The notes under the pieces: model-generated | What the model was told of the DNA's origin: nothing | The model's input: only the letters and a program-made list of their open reading frames with translations | Databases searched by the model: none | Made by a program: the position numbers and the translations under genes | Shown: positions 1 through 8,668 of the stretch, piece by piece | Layout: every line of letters starts with the position of its first letter | How positions within the stretch are numbered: the stretch's first letter is position 1 | Origin: Aurantimonas sp. HBX-1 | GTDB taxonomy: Bacteria > Pseudomonadota > Alphaproteobacteria > Rhizobiales > Rhizobiaceae | NCBI RefSeq assembly: GCF_021391535.1 | Contig: NZ_CP090066.1 | Span: 381,001 to 445,000 of the forward strand | Direction: 5' to 3' | Length of the DNA stretch: 64,000 nucleotides

Positions 1-343
1 GCAGGTTCGGCTGCATCTGCTGGATGACCGAGCCCTTGACCGAGCCGACGTCGGAGACGATCGCGCCCGGCTCGAGGGCGACGGCGATCTCCTTCGAGAC
101 CGCGCCGCAGGAGCCGACCGGCACGCAGAGGATCACCAGATCGGCGCCGCGCACGGCATCCGCGGCGTCGAGATGGTAGCTGTCGCCGAGGCCGAGCTCG
201 GCCGCCCGCGCCAGGGTCTCGGCACGGCGGGTGGTGATGGCGACGTGGTCCGCGAGCTTGTGGGCGCGGATGTTGTGGGCGAGCGACGAGCCGATCAGGC
301 CGATGCCGATCAGCGCGACGCGCGCGAAGGGGGCTTCACTCAT
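1..343 (-). CDS. tyrC: Prephenate/cyclohexadienyl dehydrogenase, N-terminal part (cut by window edge)
   Basis: NAD(P)-dependent oxidative decarboxylation of prephenate or arogenate in tyrosine synthesis. About 114 N-terminal residues are visible; the rest lies beyond base 1. The protein opens MSEAPFARVALIGIGLIGSS, with the Rossmann glycine motif GxGxxG near residues 13-18, followed by LVILCVPVG and a DVGSVKG segment near residue 100, both typical of the TyrA family. Its ATG (343-341) overlaps the stop of the upstream hisC-like gene by four bases, so the two are translationally coupled. The pairing of a HisC-type aminotransferase with this dehydrogenase fits a tyrosine/phenylalanine branch. 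Cofactor and substrate preference cannot be told from the fragment. Confidence 0.88.
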   Translation of the reverse strand, partial: MSEAPFARVALIGIGLIGSSLAHNIRAHKLADHVAITTRRAETLARAAELGLGDSYHLDAADAVRGADLVILCVPVGSCGAVSKEIAVALEPGAIVSDVGSVKGSVIQQMQPNL

Positions 344-1437
344 GCGGCCGCCTTGCCGAGAAATTCCGCGAGGCCGGCGACGACGCCGCGATTGGCTTCC
401 TCGGTGCCGATCGACAGGCGCAGCGCATCCGGGAAGCCGTAGCCGGCGACGCGGCGCAGGATGTAGCCGCGGCCGGTGAGAAAGTCGTCGGCCTCGGCGG
501 CGGTGCGGCCGGGCTCGGCCGGGAAGTGCACGAGGATGAAGTTGCCGACGCTGGGGGTGACCGTCAGGCCGAGGCGGGTCAGCGCCGCCGTCGTCCATTC
601 CAGCCAGTGGCTGTTGTGCTCGATCGCCGCCTCGACGAAGCCGCGGTCGCGGATCGCCGCCGCGCCGGCGGCGATGGCCAGCGCGTTGAGGTTGAACGGC
701 CCGCGCACCCGGTCGAGCGCGTCGACCACCGCTTCCGGCCCGTAGAGCCAGCCGATGCGCAGCGCGGCGAGGCCATAGATCTTCGAGAAGGTGCGGGTCA
801 TGACGACGTTGTCGGCGGAAGAGACCAGCTCGATGCCGGTGCCGTAGTCGTTGCGCCGGACATATTCGGCATAGGCCGCGTCGAGCACCAGGATGACGTG
901 GCCGGGCAGGCCGGCCTGCAGGCGCCGCACCTCGTCGAACGGCAGATAGGTGCCGGTCGGGTTGTTCGGGTTGGCGAGGAAGACCAACTTGGTGCGCTCG
1001 GTGACGCGCGACAGGATGGCGTCGACGTCGGCGGTGGCGTCCTTCTCCGGCGCGACCACGGGGGTGGCGCCGCGGGCGAGGATCTGGATCCTGTAGACGA
1101 GGAAGCCGTGCTCGCTGTGGATCGCCTCGTCGCCGGGCTCGAGATAGCACTGGCAGAGCAGGCCGAGCAGCTCGTCCGAGCCGTTGCCGCAGAGGATGGC
1201 GCGCGGGTTCAGCCCATGCACCTCGGCGATCGCCTGCTTGAGTTCCGCGGCCTGGCCGTCGGGATAGGATTCCAGATGCGTCAGGGCGGCAGCGGCGGCC
1301 TGCACGGCCGCCGGGGAGGCGCCGAGCGGGCTCTCGTTGGAGGAGAGCTTGTGCAGGCGCACGCCGGCGGGCGCCTTGCTCTTGCCGGGCACGTAGGCCT
1401 CGATGTCGAGGATACCCCTGTTCGGAACGGGTCGCAT
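340..1437 (-). CDS. hisC: HisC-family aminotransferase (histidinol-phosphate / aromatic amino acid)
   Basis: PLP-dependent class I/II aminotransferase of 365 residues, normal length for HisC. Visible motifs are LSSNESPLG near residues 31-39, CGNGSDEL near 83-90, ANPNNPTGT near 155-163, DAAYAEY near 186-192, and TRTFSKIYGLAALRIGW with the PLP lysine at K219. By family it transfers the amino group between histidinol phosphate or aromatic amino acids and 2-oxoglutarate. Because it overlaps a prephenate dehydrogenase gene and lies away from other his genes in this window, the aromatic aminotransferase role is at least as likely as histidine synthesis; that is inference from context. It is divergent from metX across a 231-base gap in which I recognise no riboswitch. 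Confidence 0.88.
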   Translation of the reverse strand: MRPVPNRGILDIEAYVPGKSKAPAGVRLHKLSSNESPLGASPAAVQAAAAALTHLESYPDGQAAELKQAIAEVHGLNPRAILCGNGSDELLGLLCQCYLEPGDEAIHSEHGFLVYRIQILARGATPVVAPEKDATADVDAILSRVTERTKLVFLANPNNPTGTYLPFDEVRRLQAGLPGHVILVLDAAYAEYVRRNDYGTGIELVSSADNVVMTRTFSKIYGLAALRIGWLYGPEAVVDALDRVRGPFNLNALAIAAGAAAIRDRGFVEAAIEHNSHWLEWTTAALTRLGLTVTPSVGNFILVHFPAEPGRTAAEADDFLTGRGYILRRVAGYGFPDALRLSIGTEEANRGVVAGLAEFLGKAAA

Positions 1438-1668
1438 CGTCCTGATCTTTCATTCGCGGATGGTCGGCAAGCCGCCGTCGGGACGGCCCTGACACGCGCG
1501 GAATAGCCGCCGGCCCGGCCGATGTCGAGGGTGCCGGCCGCGGCCGGCGCCCGGGGCCGGGACGCGACATCATTGCCGGGGCTGCCGCAAATGCGTATCT
1601 GAGACCGCACCGATACGGAGCGAAGGGGAGGCCGGTCCGGCAGCGCGCAGGAAAGGCCACCGAGCAAG

Positions 1669-2859
1669 ATGAAGACGACCATCGCCGAAACGACCCGCCA
1701 GGACCTGGAGCACGCCGCCGGCAGCCGCGAGGTATACGAGCCGTCGAGCCCGGTAGCGCATTTCGGCGAAGACGAGCCGCTGCTGCTGGACGCCGGCCGG
1801 GCGCTCTCGCCCTTCCAGATCGCCTACAACACCTACGGCACGCTGAACGCCGACAAGTCCAACGCTGTGCTGGTCTGCCACGCGCTGACCGGCGACCACT
1901 ACGCCGCCAGCCAGTCGCCGGTGACCGGCAAGCCGGGCTGGTGGTCGTCGATCATCGGGCCGGGCAAGCCGATCGACACCGACCGGTTCTTCGTCATCTG
2001 CTCGAACGTCATCGGCGGTTGCATGGGCTCGACCGGGCCCGCCTCGATCGACCCGGCGACCGGCGAGCCCTACGGGCTCGACCTGCCGGTGATCACCATC
2101 CGCGACATGGTGCGGGCGCAGGCGATGCTGGTCGAGCGGCTCGGCATCGAAACGCTGTTCGCCGTCATCGGCGGCTCGATGGGCGGCATGCAGGTGCTGC
2201 AATGGACGGTGAGCTATCCGGAGAAGGTGTTCGCCGCCCTGCCGATCGCCACAGGGGCGCGGCATTCCTCGCAGAACATCGCCTTCCACGAGGTCGGACG
2301 CCAGGCGGTGATGGCCGACCCCGACTGGCACGGCGGGCGCTACTACGCCGTCGGCAAGCGGCCGCACAAGGGGCTCGCCGTGGCGCGGATGGCGGCGCAC
2401 GTCACCTATCTGTCGGAGATGGCGCTGCACCGGAAGTTCGGCCGCAATTTGCAGGACCGCGAGACGCTGGGCTTCGGCTTCGACGCCGACTTCCAGATCG
2501 AGAGCTACCTGCGGCACCAGGGCATGACCTTCGTCGACCGCTTCGACGCCAATTCCTATCTCTACATGACCCGGGCGATGGACTATTTCGACATTGCCGG
2601 GGATTTCGGCGGACGGCTCGCCAACGCGTTCCTCGGCTCCAAGACGCGGTTCTGCCTGGTGTCCTTCTCGTCCGACTGGCTGTTTCCGACCGAGGAGAAC
2701 CGCGCCGTCGTGCATGCGCTCAACGCCGCCGCCGCCTCGGTGTCGTTCGTCGAGATCGAGACCGACCGCGGCCACGACGCCTTCCTCCTGGAAGAGCCGA
2801 ACTTCTTCGCCGCGATCAACGGGTTCGTCTCGTCGGCCGCGCGGGCACGGGGGCTGTGA
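1669..2859 (+). CDS. metX: Homoserine O-acetyltransferase
   Basis: Alpha/beta-hydrolase-fold acyltransferase of 396 residues that acylates homoserine, the first committed step of methionine synthesis. Seen: the CHALTGDHY segment near residues 70-78, nucleophile elbow GGSMGGM with serine near residue 170, a late FSSDWLFPTEENR segment with the acid residue, and RGHDAFLLE with the catalytic histidine near 365. Family knowledge favours acetyl-CoA as donor, but MetX proteins that use succinyl-CoA exist, so the donor is not certain. The start ATG follows the purine-rich segment CACCGAGCAAG. metW begins two bases after the stop, the classic metXW pair of proteobacteria. Confidence 0.94.
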   Translation: MKTTIAETTRQDLEHAAGSREVYEPSSPVAHFGEDEPLLLDAGRALSPFQIAYNTYGTLNADKSNAVLVCHALTGDHYAASQSPVTGKPGWWSSIIGPGKPIDTDRFFVICSNVIGGCMGSTGPASIDPATGEPYGLDLPVITIRDMVRAQAMLVERLGIETLFAVIGGSMGGMQVLQWTVSYPEKVFAALPIATGARHSSQNIAFHEVGRQAVMADPDWHGGRYYAVGKRPHKGLAVARMAAHVTYLSEMALHRKFGRNLQDRETLGFGFDADFQIESYLRHQGMTFVDRFDANSYLYMTRAMDYFDIAGDFGGRLANAFLGSKTRFCLVSFSSDWLFPTEENRAVVHALNAAAASVSFVEIETDRGHDAFLLEEPNFFAAINGFVSSAARARGL

Positions 2860-2861
2860 CG

Positions 2862-3515
2862 ATGGCGGTGGCGGAACTGAACGCGTCCGAGGCGGCGCGC
2901 AGCGGGGCGCCGGCGACGGCGCGCGTCGACCTGCAGCTGATCGCAGACCTCGTTCCGCGCGGCGCCCGGGTCCTCGACGTCGGCTGCGGCGACGGCCTGC
3001 TGCTGTCGCTGCTGGAAGAACGGCGCGGCGTCGACGGGCGCGGCATCGAGCTCAGCCAGGAGGGCGTCAACGAGTGCGTGGCGCGCGGCCTGTCGGTGAT
3101 CCAGGGCGACGCCGACCGCGACCTCGTCCACTACCCGGACGACGCCTTCGACTATGTGATCCTGTCCCAGACCATCCAGGCGACGCGCAATCCGAAGACG
3201 GTGCTGGCGGAACTGCTGCGGATCGGCGAGCGGGCGATCGTGTCGTTCCCGAATTTCGGCCACTGGTCGATCCGCCTGTCGCTCTTGGCGCGCGGCCGGA
3301 TGCCGGTGACGGCCAATCTCCAGCACGCCTGGTACGAGACGCCGAACATCCATTTCTGCACCATCCGCGACTTCGTCGGCCTCGCCGGCGAGCTCGGCGC
3401 CAAGGTCGAGACCGCGGTGGCGATCAATGCGACGGGCCAGAAGATGGGCATGAAGATGCCCTGGGCGTTCTGGAACCTGTTCGGCCAGCAGGCGGTCTTC
3501 GTGCTGCGGCGCTGA
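2862..3515 (+). CDS. metW: Methionine biosynthesis protein MetW
   Basis: 217-residue class I SAM-fold protein. The glycine motif VLDVGCGDGLLLSLL lies near residues 37-51, and the family signature VSFPNFGHWSIRL near residues 127-139 is clear. MetW works with MetX in methionine synthesis in bacteria carrying the metXW operon; its exact biochemical role is poorly defined and a regulatory or activating role on MetX has been proposed for the family. The ATG at 2862 lies two bases after the metX stop, which fixes the start even though the reading frame stays open far upstream. Confidence 0.92.
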   Translation: MAVAELNASEAARSGAPATARVDLQLIADLVPRGARVLDVGCGDGLLLSLLEERRGVDGRGIELSQEGVNECVARGLSVIQGDADRDLVHYPDDAFDYVILSQTIQATRNPKTVLAELLRIGERAIVSFPNFGHWSIRLSLLARGRMPVTANLQHAWYETPNIHFCTIRDFVGLAGELGAKVETAVAINATGQKMGMKMPWAFWNLFGQQAVFVLRR

Positions 3516-3543
3516 GAGGCCGCATCCAACCGGGGAGACGATC

Positions 3544-4197
3544 ATGCAACTCTACGCGCATCCGTTCTCGTCCTACTGCCAGAAGGCGCTGGTCGCGTTC
3601 TACGAGAAGGAACTGCCCTTCGAATACCGGGTCCTCGGCACCGAGGATGGCGCCGTCGACGCCGACCTGGCGGCGCTATGGCCGCTGAAGCGCTTTCCGG
3701 TGCTCGTCGACGAGGGCCGGACGCTGATCGAGGCGAGCATCATCGTCGAGTATGTCGACCAGCGCCATCCGGGCGCCGCGCCGCTGATCCCCGCCGATCC
3801 CGCCGCCGCGCTCGAGGTGCGGATGCTCGACCGCTTCTTCGACAACTATGTCTCGACGCCGCAGCAGAAGATCGTCTTCGACAGCCTTCGCGCGCAAGGC
3901 GACCGCGATCCCTACGGCGCCGGCGAGGCACGGGCGATGCTCGAGGCAGCCTATGCCTGGCTGGACGAGCGCATGGCTGGCAGGCAGTGGGCGGTCGGCG
4001 AGAGCTTCAGCCTGGCCGACTGCGCCGCCGCGCCCTTCCTCTTCTACGCCGACTGGACGCATCCGATCGATCCGGGCTTCGGCCATGTGCATGCCTACCG
4101 GCAGCGGCTGCTGGCGCGCCCGTCCTTCGCCCGCGCCGTCGACGAGGCGCGCCCCTATCGCCAGTATTTTCCGCTCGGCGCGCCCGACCGGGACTAG
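3544..4197 (+). CDS. Glutathione S-transferase family protein
   Basis: 217-residue cytosolic GST-like protein. The N-terminal thioredoxin-fold half (residues about 1-80) begins MQLYAHPFSSYCQKAL, with serine and tyrosine candidates for glutathione activation, and contains the conserved PVLVDEG and EASIIVEYVD elements of the glutathione site. The C-terminal all-helical half carries GESFSLADCAAAPFL, the N-capping/hydrophobic staple region of the GST fold. A good Shine-Dalgarno (GGGGAGA) precedes the ATG. Substrate is unknown. It follows metW by 28 bases on the same strand, so co-transcription is possible, though a functional link is not evident. Confidence 0.88.
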   Translation: MQLYAHPFSSYCQKALVAFYEKELPFEYRVLGTEDGAVDADLAALWPLKRFPVLVDEGRTLIEASIIVEYVDQRHPGAAPLIPADPAAALEVRMLDRFFDNYVSTPQQKIVFDSLRAQGDRDPYGAGEARAMLEAAYAWLDERMAGRQWAVGESFSLADCAAAPFLFYADWTHPIDPGFGHVHAYRQRLLARPSFARAVDEARPYRQYFPLGAPDRD

Positions 4198-4221
4198 GCA
4201 AGCCAGGCTCGGCCCCCCGCG

Positions 4222-5412
4222 CTACAGGCCGCGCTCGATCGCCTCGAGCAGATCGAAGCGCAGCTGGCCGCCGCCTGTCAGCGAGATCACGAAACGCGCG
4301 TCGCCGTGCTCCTCGGTCCGGGCATAGCCGGCCAGCGTCCTGACGCCGGAGAAGGTGCCGGTCTTGTAGCGGGAGCCGCGCTTCGTCTCGCGCAGCATCG
4401 TCGCGTGGGGCGCAAAGCCGTCGAGCACCTTGGCGAGGCCGCGAGCGGTGAAGCGGTTGTCGCGGCTGATGCCCGAGCCTTCCACCAGCCGGATATCGTC
4501 GGCGATCCCGTGTTCCGCCAGGATCTCGCGCCCGACCTCGAGCGACTTCTCGAGGCTGACCGGCCCGCCCCGCCGGCTGGCGCCGACTTCCAGGAAGACC
4601 TGGTTGGCGATGTAGTTGTTCGAGCCGAGGAGCATCAGCCGCAGGACTTCCCTGAGGTCGCGCGACTGGCGGTGGACATAGACCGGCTCGAGCCCTTCCG
4701 GGACGGCGCCGGTGGCGATCTCGCCGGTGATGCTGCCGCCGGCGCGCTCGATGAAGGCGGCGATGAGTTCGCCGGCATAGCGGATGCCGACGCTCGGGTC
4801 CTCCTGGGTCAGGCTGATGCGGCCCTTGCCGGCGGGGCCGCGCGCCCTGAACTCGCTGATCGCCAGCGGCGTGATCGGGGTCTGTGCCTCGCCGGGGCGC
4901 ACGCTCTTGCCCTCGCGCACCGCGGCGATGGTGTTGAAGTTCACCGCCAGCGCCGCGTTCAGCGCGTCATAGGCCTCGTCGGTGACCTCGATGCCGGGAA
5001 TGCTGAGGTCGGCCGGATAGTAGCTGGCGTCGATCACGATGCCGGCGAACGGCTCCTTGCCGGTGGCGGCGAGGAGCTGCGGCGCCAGCAATGCCAGTTC
5101 CTCCGAGACCAGGAACGGGTCGCCGCCGCCGCGCACGTAGAGGACCCTGTCGTCGTCCAGGTAGAAGCCTGTCTCGAAGCGATAGTCGCCGCCGAGGACC
5201 TCCATGGCGAGCCACGCCGTGACGATCTTGGCCACCGAGGCCGGAACGAAGGGCTTTCCGGCATTCTGCGCAACCAGCTCGTTGCCGTCCGCGTCCACCA
5301 CGAGCACCAGGCCCGAGGGCGCGAGGGCCGCGACGCGGCTCTTCACGTCGGCAGGGGCGGGGGCCGTCAGCAGCAGCACGGCAAGGGCGGCAGCAAACGG
5401 GCGAAACGACAT
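4222..5412 (-). CDS. dacB: D-alanyl-D-alanine carboxypeptidase/endopeptidase (PBP4, S13 type)
   Basis: Periplasmic penicillin-binding protein of about 396 residues. I choose the ATG at 5412 because it begins an obvious signal peptide (MSFRPFAAALAVLLLTAPAPA); the reading frame extends 11 codons further upstream without a credible leader. The three active-site motifs of the family are present: SVAK with serine near residue 59, GSNNY (SxN) around residue 285, and KTGTFSGV (KTG) near residue 360. GGGDPFL near residue 100 is also typical of the S13 family. It should cleave the terminal D-Ala or D-Ala-mDAP cross-links in peptidoglycan. The gene is convergent with the GST gene across a 24-base gap. 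Confidence 0.9.
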   Translation of the reverse strand: MSFRPFAAALAVLLLTAPAPADVKSRVAALAPSGLVLVVDADGNELVAQNAGKPFVPASVAKIVTAWLAMEVLGGDYRFETGFYLDDDRVLYVRGGGDPFLVSEELALLAPQLLAATGKEPFAGIVIDASYYPADLSIPGIEVTDEAYDALNAALAVNFNTIAAVREGKSVRPGEAQTPITPLAISEFRARGPAGKGRISLTQEDPSVGIRYAGELIAAFIERAGGSITGEIATGAVPEGLEPVYVHRQSRDLREVLRLMLLGSNNYIANQVFLEVGASRRGGPVSLEKSLEVGREILAEHGIADDIRLVEGSGISRDNRFTARGLAKVLDGFAPHATMLRETKRGSRYKTGTFSGVRTLAGYARTEEHGDARFVISLTGGGQLRFDLLEAIERGL

Positions 5413-5533
5413 GGCAACTCCAGCATCGACCAGCGCGTGCGGCACGCGACCACACTAATGACGTCGCGGCATCAGGCAAGCCGGATCACGGACGCTACGC
5501 TCTAGCGGAACGGAACTGTGGCCGCATTGCCGT

Positions 5534-6304
5534 TCAGGCGCCGGCACCCCGGTATGTGCGCACCCCCGCGCCGGCGCCGGCCGGGACCAGCACCGGCTTG
5601 ACCGCCCGGCGGCGCTCGCGCGCCGTCGAGGCGACGGGCAGGCCGCGATAGAGCTGCTTGGTCGCCTCGATGATGACGACGCCGGCGAAGACCGGCCAGA
5701 AATCCCGGCCGAGGCGCTCCAGCGGCCCGGCGAGGCCGAGCAGCGGGCGCTTGCGGAAGGGCGGGAACAGCAGCGCCTCCGACCACGAGCTCGGGGTGAA
5801 CATCGCGTCGCGCAGGAGCCGCGTCAGCTGGCCGCGCGACCACGGCCGGCCCGACCCCCAGGGCGTGTGCTCGAAGCGCGCCCAGACGCCCCTGCGGTGC
5901 GGCACGAGGATGACGATGCGCCCGCCCGGGGCCAGCACCCGCCAGACCTCGGCCATCAGGAGCTCGGGGCTCTCGGCGAATTCCAGCGAATGCACCATCA
6001 GGATGCGGTCGACGGAGGCATCGCCGAGCGGCAGGTCCTCCGAGCCGACCAGCACGGTCCGGGAGGCGGCGAAGGGCGGCCAGTTCTGGGCGCCCTGGGC
6101 GGCCGGCATGAAGGCCAGCGCCCGTTCGGCGTCGGAGGCGAAGCGGTCGATATAGGGCACCGCATAGCCGAGACCGACCAGCCGCTCGTCCGGGATATGC
6201 CGCCAGACCGGCGTCAGTGCGAGCGACACGGCGCGCGCGGCGGCCTGGCCGAGCGGCGAGGCGTAGAACGCGATCAGGTCGTTGATGTCGGCATTGGTGG
6301 TCAG
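5534..6304 (-). CDS. Class I SAM-dependent methyltransferase, probable CTG start
   Basis: About 256 residues. Recognisable methyltransferase segments are EDLPLGDASVDRILMVHSLEF (motif II/III region) and EVWRVLAPGGRIVILVPHR (post-motif III); the N-terminal segment DINDLIAFYASPLGQ resembles the start of a Hyphomicrobiales methyltransferase family often sitting beside gloB. The frame has no ATG, GTG or TTG near the expected N-terminus. A CTG at 6304-6302 is preceded by GGGGGA at 8 bases, so CTG initiation is the simplest reading. The frame stays open to 6631, but that extension overlaps the divergent gloB start and looks noncoding. Substrate unknown. Confidence 0.78.
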   Translation of the reverse strand: MTTNADINDLIAFYASPLGQAAARAVSLALTPVWRHIPDERLVGLGYAVPYIDRFASDAERALAFMPAAQGAQNWPPFAASRTVLVGSEDLPLGDASVDRILMVHSLEFAESPELLMAEVWRVLAPGGRIVILVPHRRGVWARFEHTPWGSGRPWSRGQLTRLLRDAMFTPSSWSEALLFPPFRKRPLLGLAGPLERLGRDFWPVFAGVVIIEATKQLYRGLPVASTARERRRAVKPVLVPAGAGAGVRTYRGAGA

Positions 6305-6464
6305 CTGCGGGGTCCCCCGGCGATGGCGGTTCGGCCGGCCACTATAGACCGGCCCGCATAGAACAGCAGCAAGCTGGCCCGAAGCTCGGCGCGAGAGAAA
6401 ATGGCTGACAGCCGGCCGCCGCGCCCTAACTCGCCCTGTCCAACGACAAACAGCGAGTCGCCTC

Positions 6465-7235
6465 ATGCCTTCGATCGACATCCGGCAGTTCACCTGCCGA
6501 ACCGACAATTTCGGCGTTCTCGTCCATAACGCCGACAGCGGCGCCACCATCTCGATCGATGCGCCGGAGGAGGGGCCGATCCTCGCCGCGCTCGAGGATG
6601 CCGGCTGGACGCTGACCCATATCCTCACCACCCATCATCACGGCGACCACGTCGCCGCCAACGAGGCGCTGAAGCAGCGCTTCGGCGTCGAGATCGTCGG
6701 CCCCGTCAAGGAGCGCGACCGCATCCCGGGGATCGACCGGACGGTGACGGGCGGCGACAAATTCGAATTGGGCGGCATCGCCATCGAGGCGATCGACACG
6801 CCGGGGCACACGCTGGGCGAGATCTCGTACTACCTGCCGGAGGGGAAAGCCCTGTTCGCCGCCGACGCGCTGTTCTCGCTCGGCTGCGGCCGGCTGTTCG
6901 AGGGCGATGCCGCGATGATGTGGGAATCGCTCAAGCGGCTGCGGGCGCTGCCGGACGAGACGATGCTGTATTGCGGGCACGAATATACCGCGACGAACGC
7001 CAAATGCGCGATTGCGGTCGATCCCGACAACACCCAGCTGCGCGAGCGGGTGCGGGAGGTCGAGACGCTGCGCATCGCCGGCAAGCCGACCCTGCCGGTC
7101 AACCTCGGCCAGGAAAAGGCGACCAACCCGTTCCTGCGCGCCGACGACCCGGAACTGGCAGGGGACATGGGCATGGCCGGCGCCGAGCCGGCGGACGTGT
7201 TCGCCGCGATCCGCAAGAAGAGGGACACGTACTGA
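6465..7235 (+). CDS. gloB: Hydroxyacylglutathione hydrolase (glyoxalase II)
   Basis: 256-residue metallo-beta-lactamase-fold hydrolase that converts S-lactoylglutathione to lactate and glutathione in methylglyoxal detoxification. The metal-binding motif THHHGDH is at residues 56-62; further ligands are in DTPGHTLGEIS near 108-118, FAADALFSLGCGRLFEG near 127-143 and YCGHEYT near 168-174. The C-terminal substrate-binding part with NPFLRAD is present. Length is normal for the family. The stop codon shares its last base with the start of the next gene (TGATG), so the two are coupled. Confidence 0.95.
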   Translation: MPSIDIRQFTCRTDNFGVLVHNADSGATISIDAPEEGPILAALEDAGWTLTHILTTHHHGDHVAANEALKQRFGVEIVGPVKERDRIPGIDRTVTGGDKFELGGIAIEAIDTPGHTLGEISYYLPEGKALFAADALFSLGCGRLFEGDAAMMWESLKRLRALPDETMLYCGHEYTATNAKCAIAVDPDNTQLRERVREVETLRIAGKPTLPVNLGQEKATNPFLRADDPELAGDMGMAGAEPADVFAAIRKKRDTY

Positions 7236-7687
7236 TGAGCTCCGCCGCACTGCGCATCGTCCGCACGCTCGGCCTCAAGCCGCATCCGGAAGGCGGCTGG
7301 TACCGCGAGACGTTCCGCGACGAGGCCTTCGACGAGACCGGCCGCGCCCGCTCGACGTCGATCTACTACCTGCTCGAGGCGGGCGAGACGTCGGAATGGC
7401 ACCGGGTGCGCGACGCCGCCGAGGTCTGGCACTGGTACGCCGGCGCGCCGATGGTGATCACCGTCTCGGAGAACGGCCACGACGCTTCGGCGCACCGGCT
7501 GGGGCCCGATATCGGCGAGCACGAGGCGCCGCAGTTCGTGGTGCCGGCCGGCTGGTGGCAGACCGCGACCAGCCTCGGCGAATACACGCTGGTCGGCTGC
7601 ACTGTGGCGCCGGGCTTCGACTTCGAGGCCTTCGAGATGGCGCCGCCGGACTGGCGCCCGACGCCGCGCGAGCCGGGCCGCAAATAG
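7235..7687 (+). CDS. Cupin-fold DUF985 family protein
   Basis: 150 residues. Starts one base into the gloB stop codon (TGATG). DUF985/cupin_5 signatures are visible: LKPHPEGGWYRETFR near residues 13-27, TSIYYLLEAGETSEWHRV near residues 41-58, WHWYAGAP near 65-72, and VPAGWWQTA near 100-108, followed by the metal/substrate barrel segment TLVGCTVAPGFDFE. The family is a small RmlC-like cupin of unclear substrate. Coupling to glyoxalase II suggests a metabolic detoxification or sugar-related role, but that is only inference. Confidence 0.85.
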   Translation: MSSAALRIVRTLGLKPHPEGGWYRETFRDEAFDETGRARSTSIYYLLEAGETSEWHRVRDAAEVWHWYAGAPMVITVSENGHDASAHRLGPDIGEHEAPQFVVPAGWWQTATSLGEYTLVGCTVAPGFDFEAFEMAPPDWRPTPREPGRK

Positions 7688-7693
7688 GCCGGA

Positions 7694-8623
7694 TCAGGCG
7701 CCGCGCCGGGCGAGGCGCGCAAACAGCGGCAGCGCCGCGAGCCCGGCGCCGGCGGTGATCAGCACGGCGGCGGCGACGACGCTCCAGCTCATCGCCGCCT
7801 CGCCGGCGGTGACGAGGATCAGCGTCGACAAAAGCGGCGCGGCGTAGCTGGCCGCGCCGATCAGCTGGATGTCGCCGCGCTTGACCGCGTAATCCCAGAC
7901 ATAGAAGGCCGCGCCGACGGGCATCAGCCCGAGCAGCAGGACGGCGAGCCATTCGCCGCCGGCGGCGGGCAGCACGGTGGTCTCGAAAGCGAGATGCGCG
8001 GCGAGCGACAGGACCGCGGTGGCGGCGCAGAAGCCGGTGACGACGTCGGTCGGCACGCTGCCGAAGCGGCGCGACAGCAGCGAGTAGGCCGACCAGGTGA
8101 GGGCGCAGAGCCCGGCCAGCGCGTAGCCGAGGCCGTTCTGCGCCGACAGCGACAGGCCCTCTCCGCCGGTGACGATGATCCCGGCGCCGGCGAGGCCGAT
8201 GAGGGCGCCGAGCGCGTGGAACCAGCGCAGCCGCTCGCCGGGCAGCATGGCGGATCCGAGCACGATCAGCAGCGGCCAGAGATAGGCGATAAGGCTCGCC
8301 TGCGCGGCCGGGGCGTTGCGCAGCGCGGCGAAATAGAGCGCGTGATAACCGAACAGGCCGGCGATGCCGACCAGCCAGACCACCGGCGGCTGACGGAACA
8401 CGTGCCAGGGCGCTCCGCGCGCGAGGAAGACGGCGATACCGATCAGCGTGGCGATGGCGAAGGTGAGGGCGGCGAGCAGGAACGGCGGCACGCTGCCGCT
8501 GCGCGCGGTGAGCAGCGCCAGCAGCGACCACATCAGCACCGCGGCGAATCCGAGCAATGTCCCCAAGGCCGCGTCCCCGTCCGGCGATGCGGCGGGTCTA
8601 GCCAGCCCGCCGGGCCCGGTCAA
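7694..8623 (-). CDS. EamA/DMT-family transporter, YddG-like
   Basis: 309-residue inner-membrane protein with about ten hydrophobic helices and two EamA repeats, typical of the drug/metabolite transporter superfamily. The first helix LGFAAVLMWSLLALLTA followed by SGSVPPFLLAALTFAI resembles YddG-type aromatic amino acid exporters. Glycine-rich helix ends such as ALIGLAGAGIIVTGG and the second-repeat GLMPVGAAFYVWDYAVKRGD are typical. An exported amino acid is plausible, but the substrate cannot be read from sequence. Convergent with the cupin gene across six bases. Confidence 0.85.
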   Translation of the reverse strand: MTGPGGLARPAASPDGDAALGTLLGFAAVLMWSLLALLTARSGSVPPFLLAALTFAIATLIGIAVFLARGAPWHVFRQPPVVWLVGIAGLFGYHALYFAALRNAPAAQASLIAYLWPLLIVLGSAMLPGERLRWFHALGALIGLAGAGIIVTGGEGLSLSAQNGLGYALAGLCALTWSAYSLLSRRFGSVPTDVVTGFCAATAVLSLAAHLAFETTVLPAAGGEWLAVLLLGLMPVGAAFYVWDYAVKRGDIQLIGAASYAAPLLSTLILVTAGEAAMSWSVVAAAVLITAGAGLAALPLFARLARRGA

Positions 8624-8668
8624 TGCGCGGCGAAGGCGGCAGCGCCGGCCGCCCGCCGGCGGCCGGCC

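Noticed and set aside
1438..1668. SAM riboswitch upstream of metX
   Set aside because: metX leaders in alphaproteobacteria often carry SAM-II, but the conserved TGATTT and GCTAAA-type pseudoknot elements are not visible here. A covariance search would be needed for a decisive answer.
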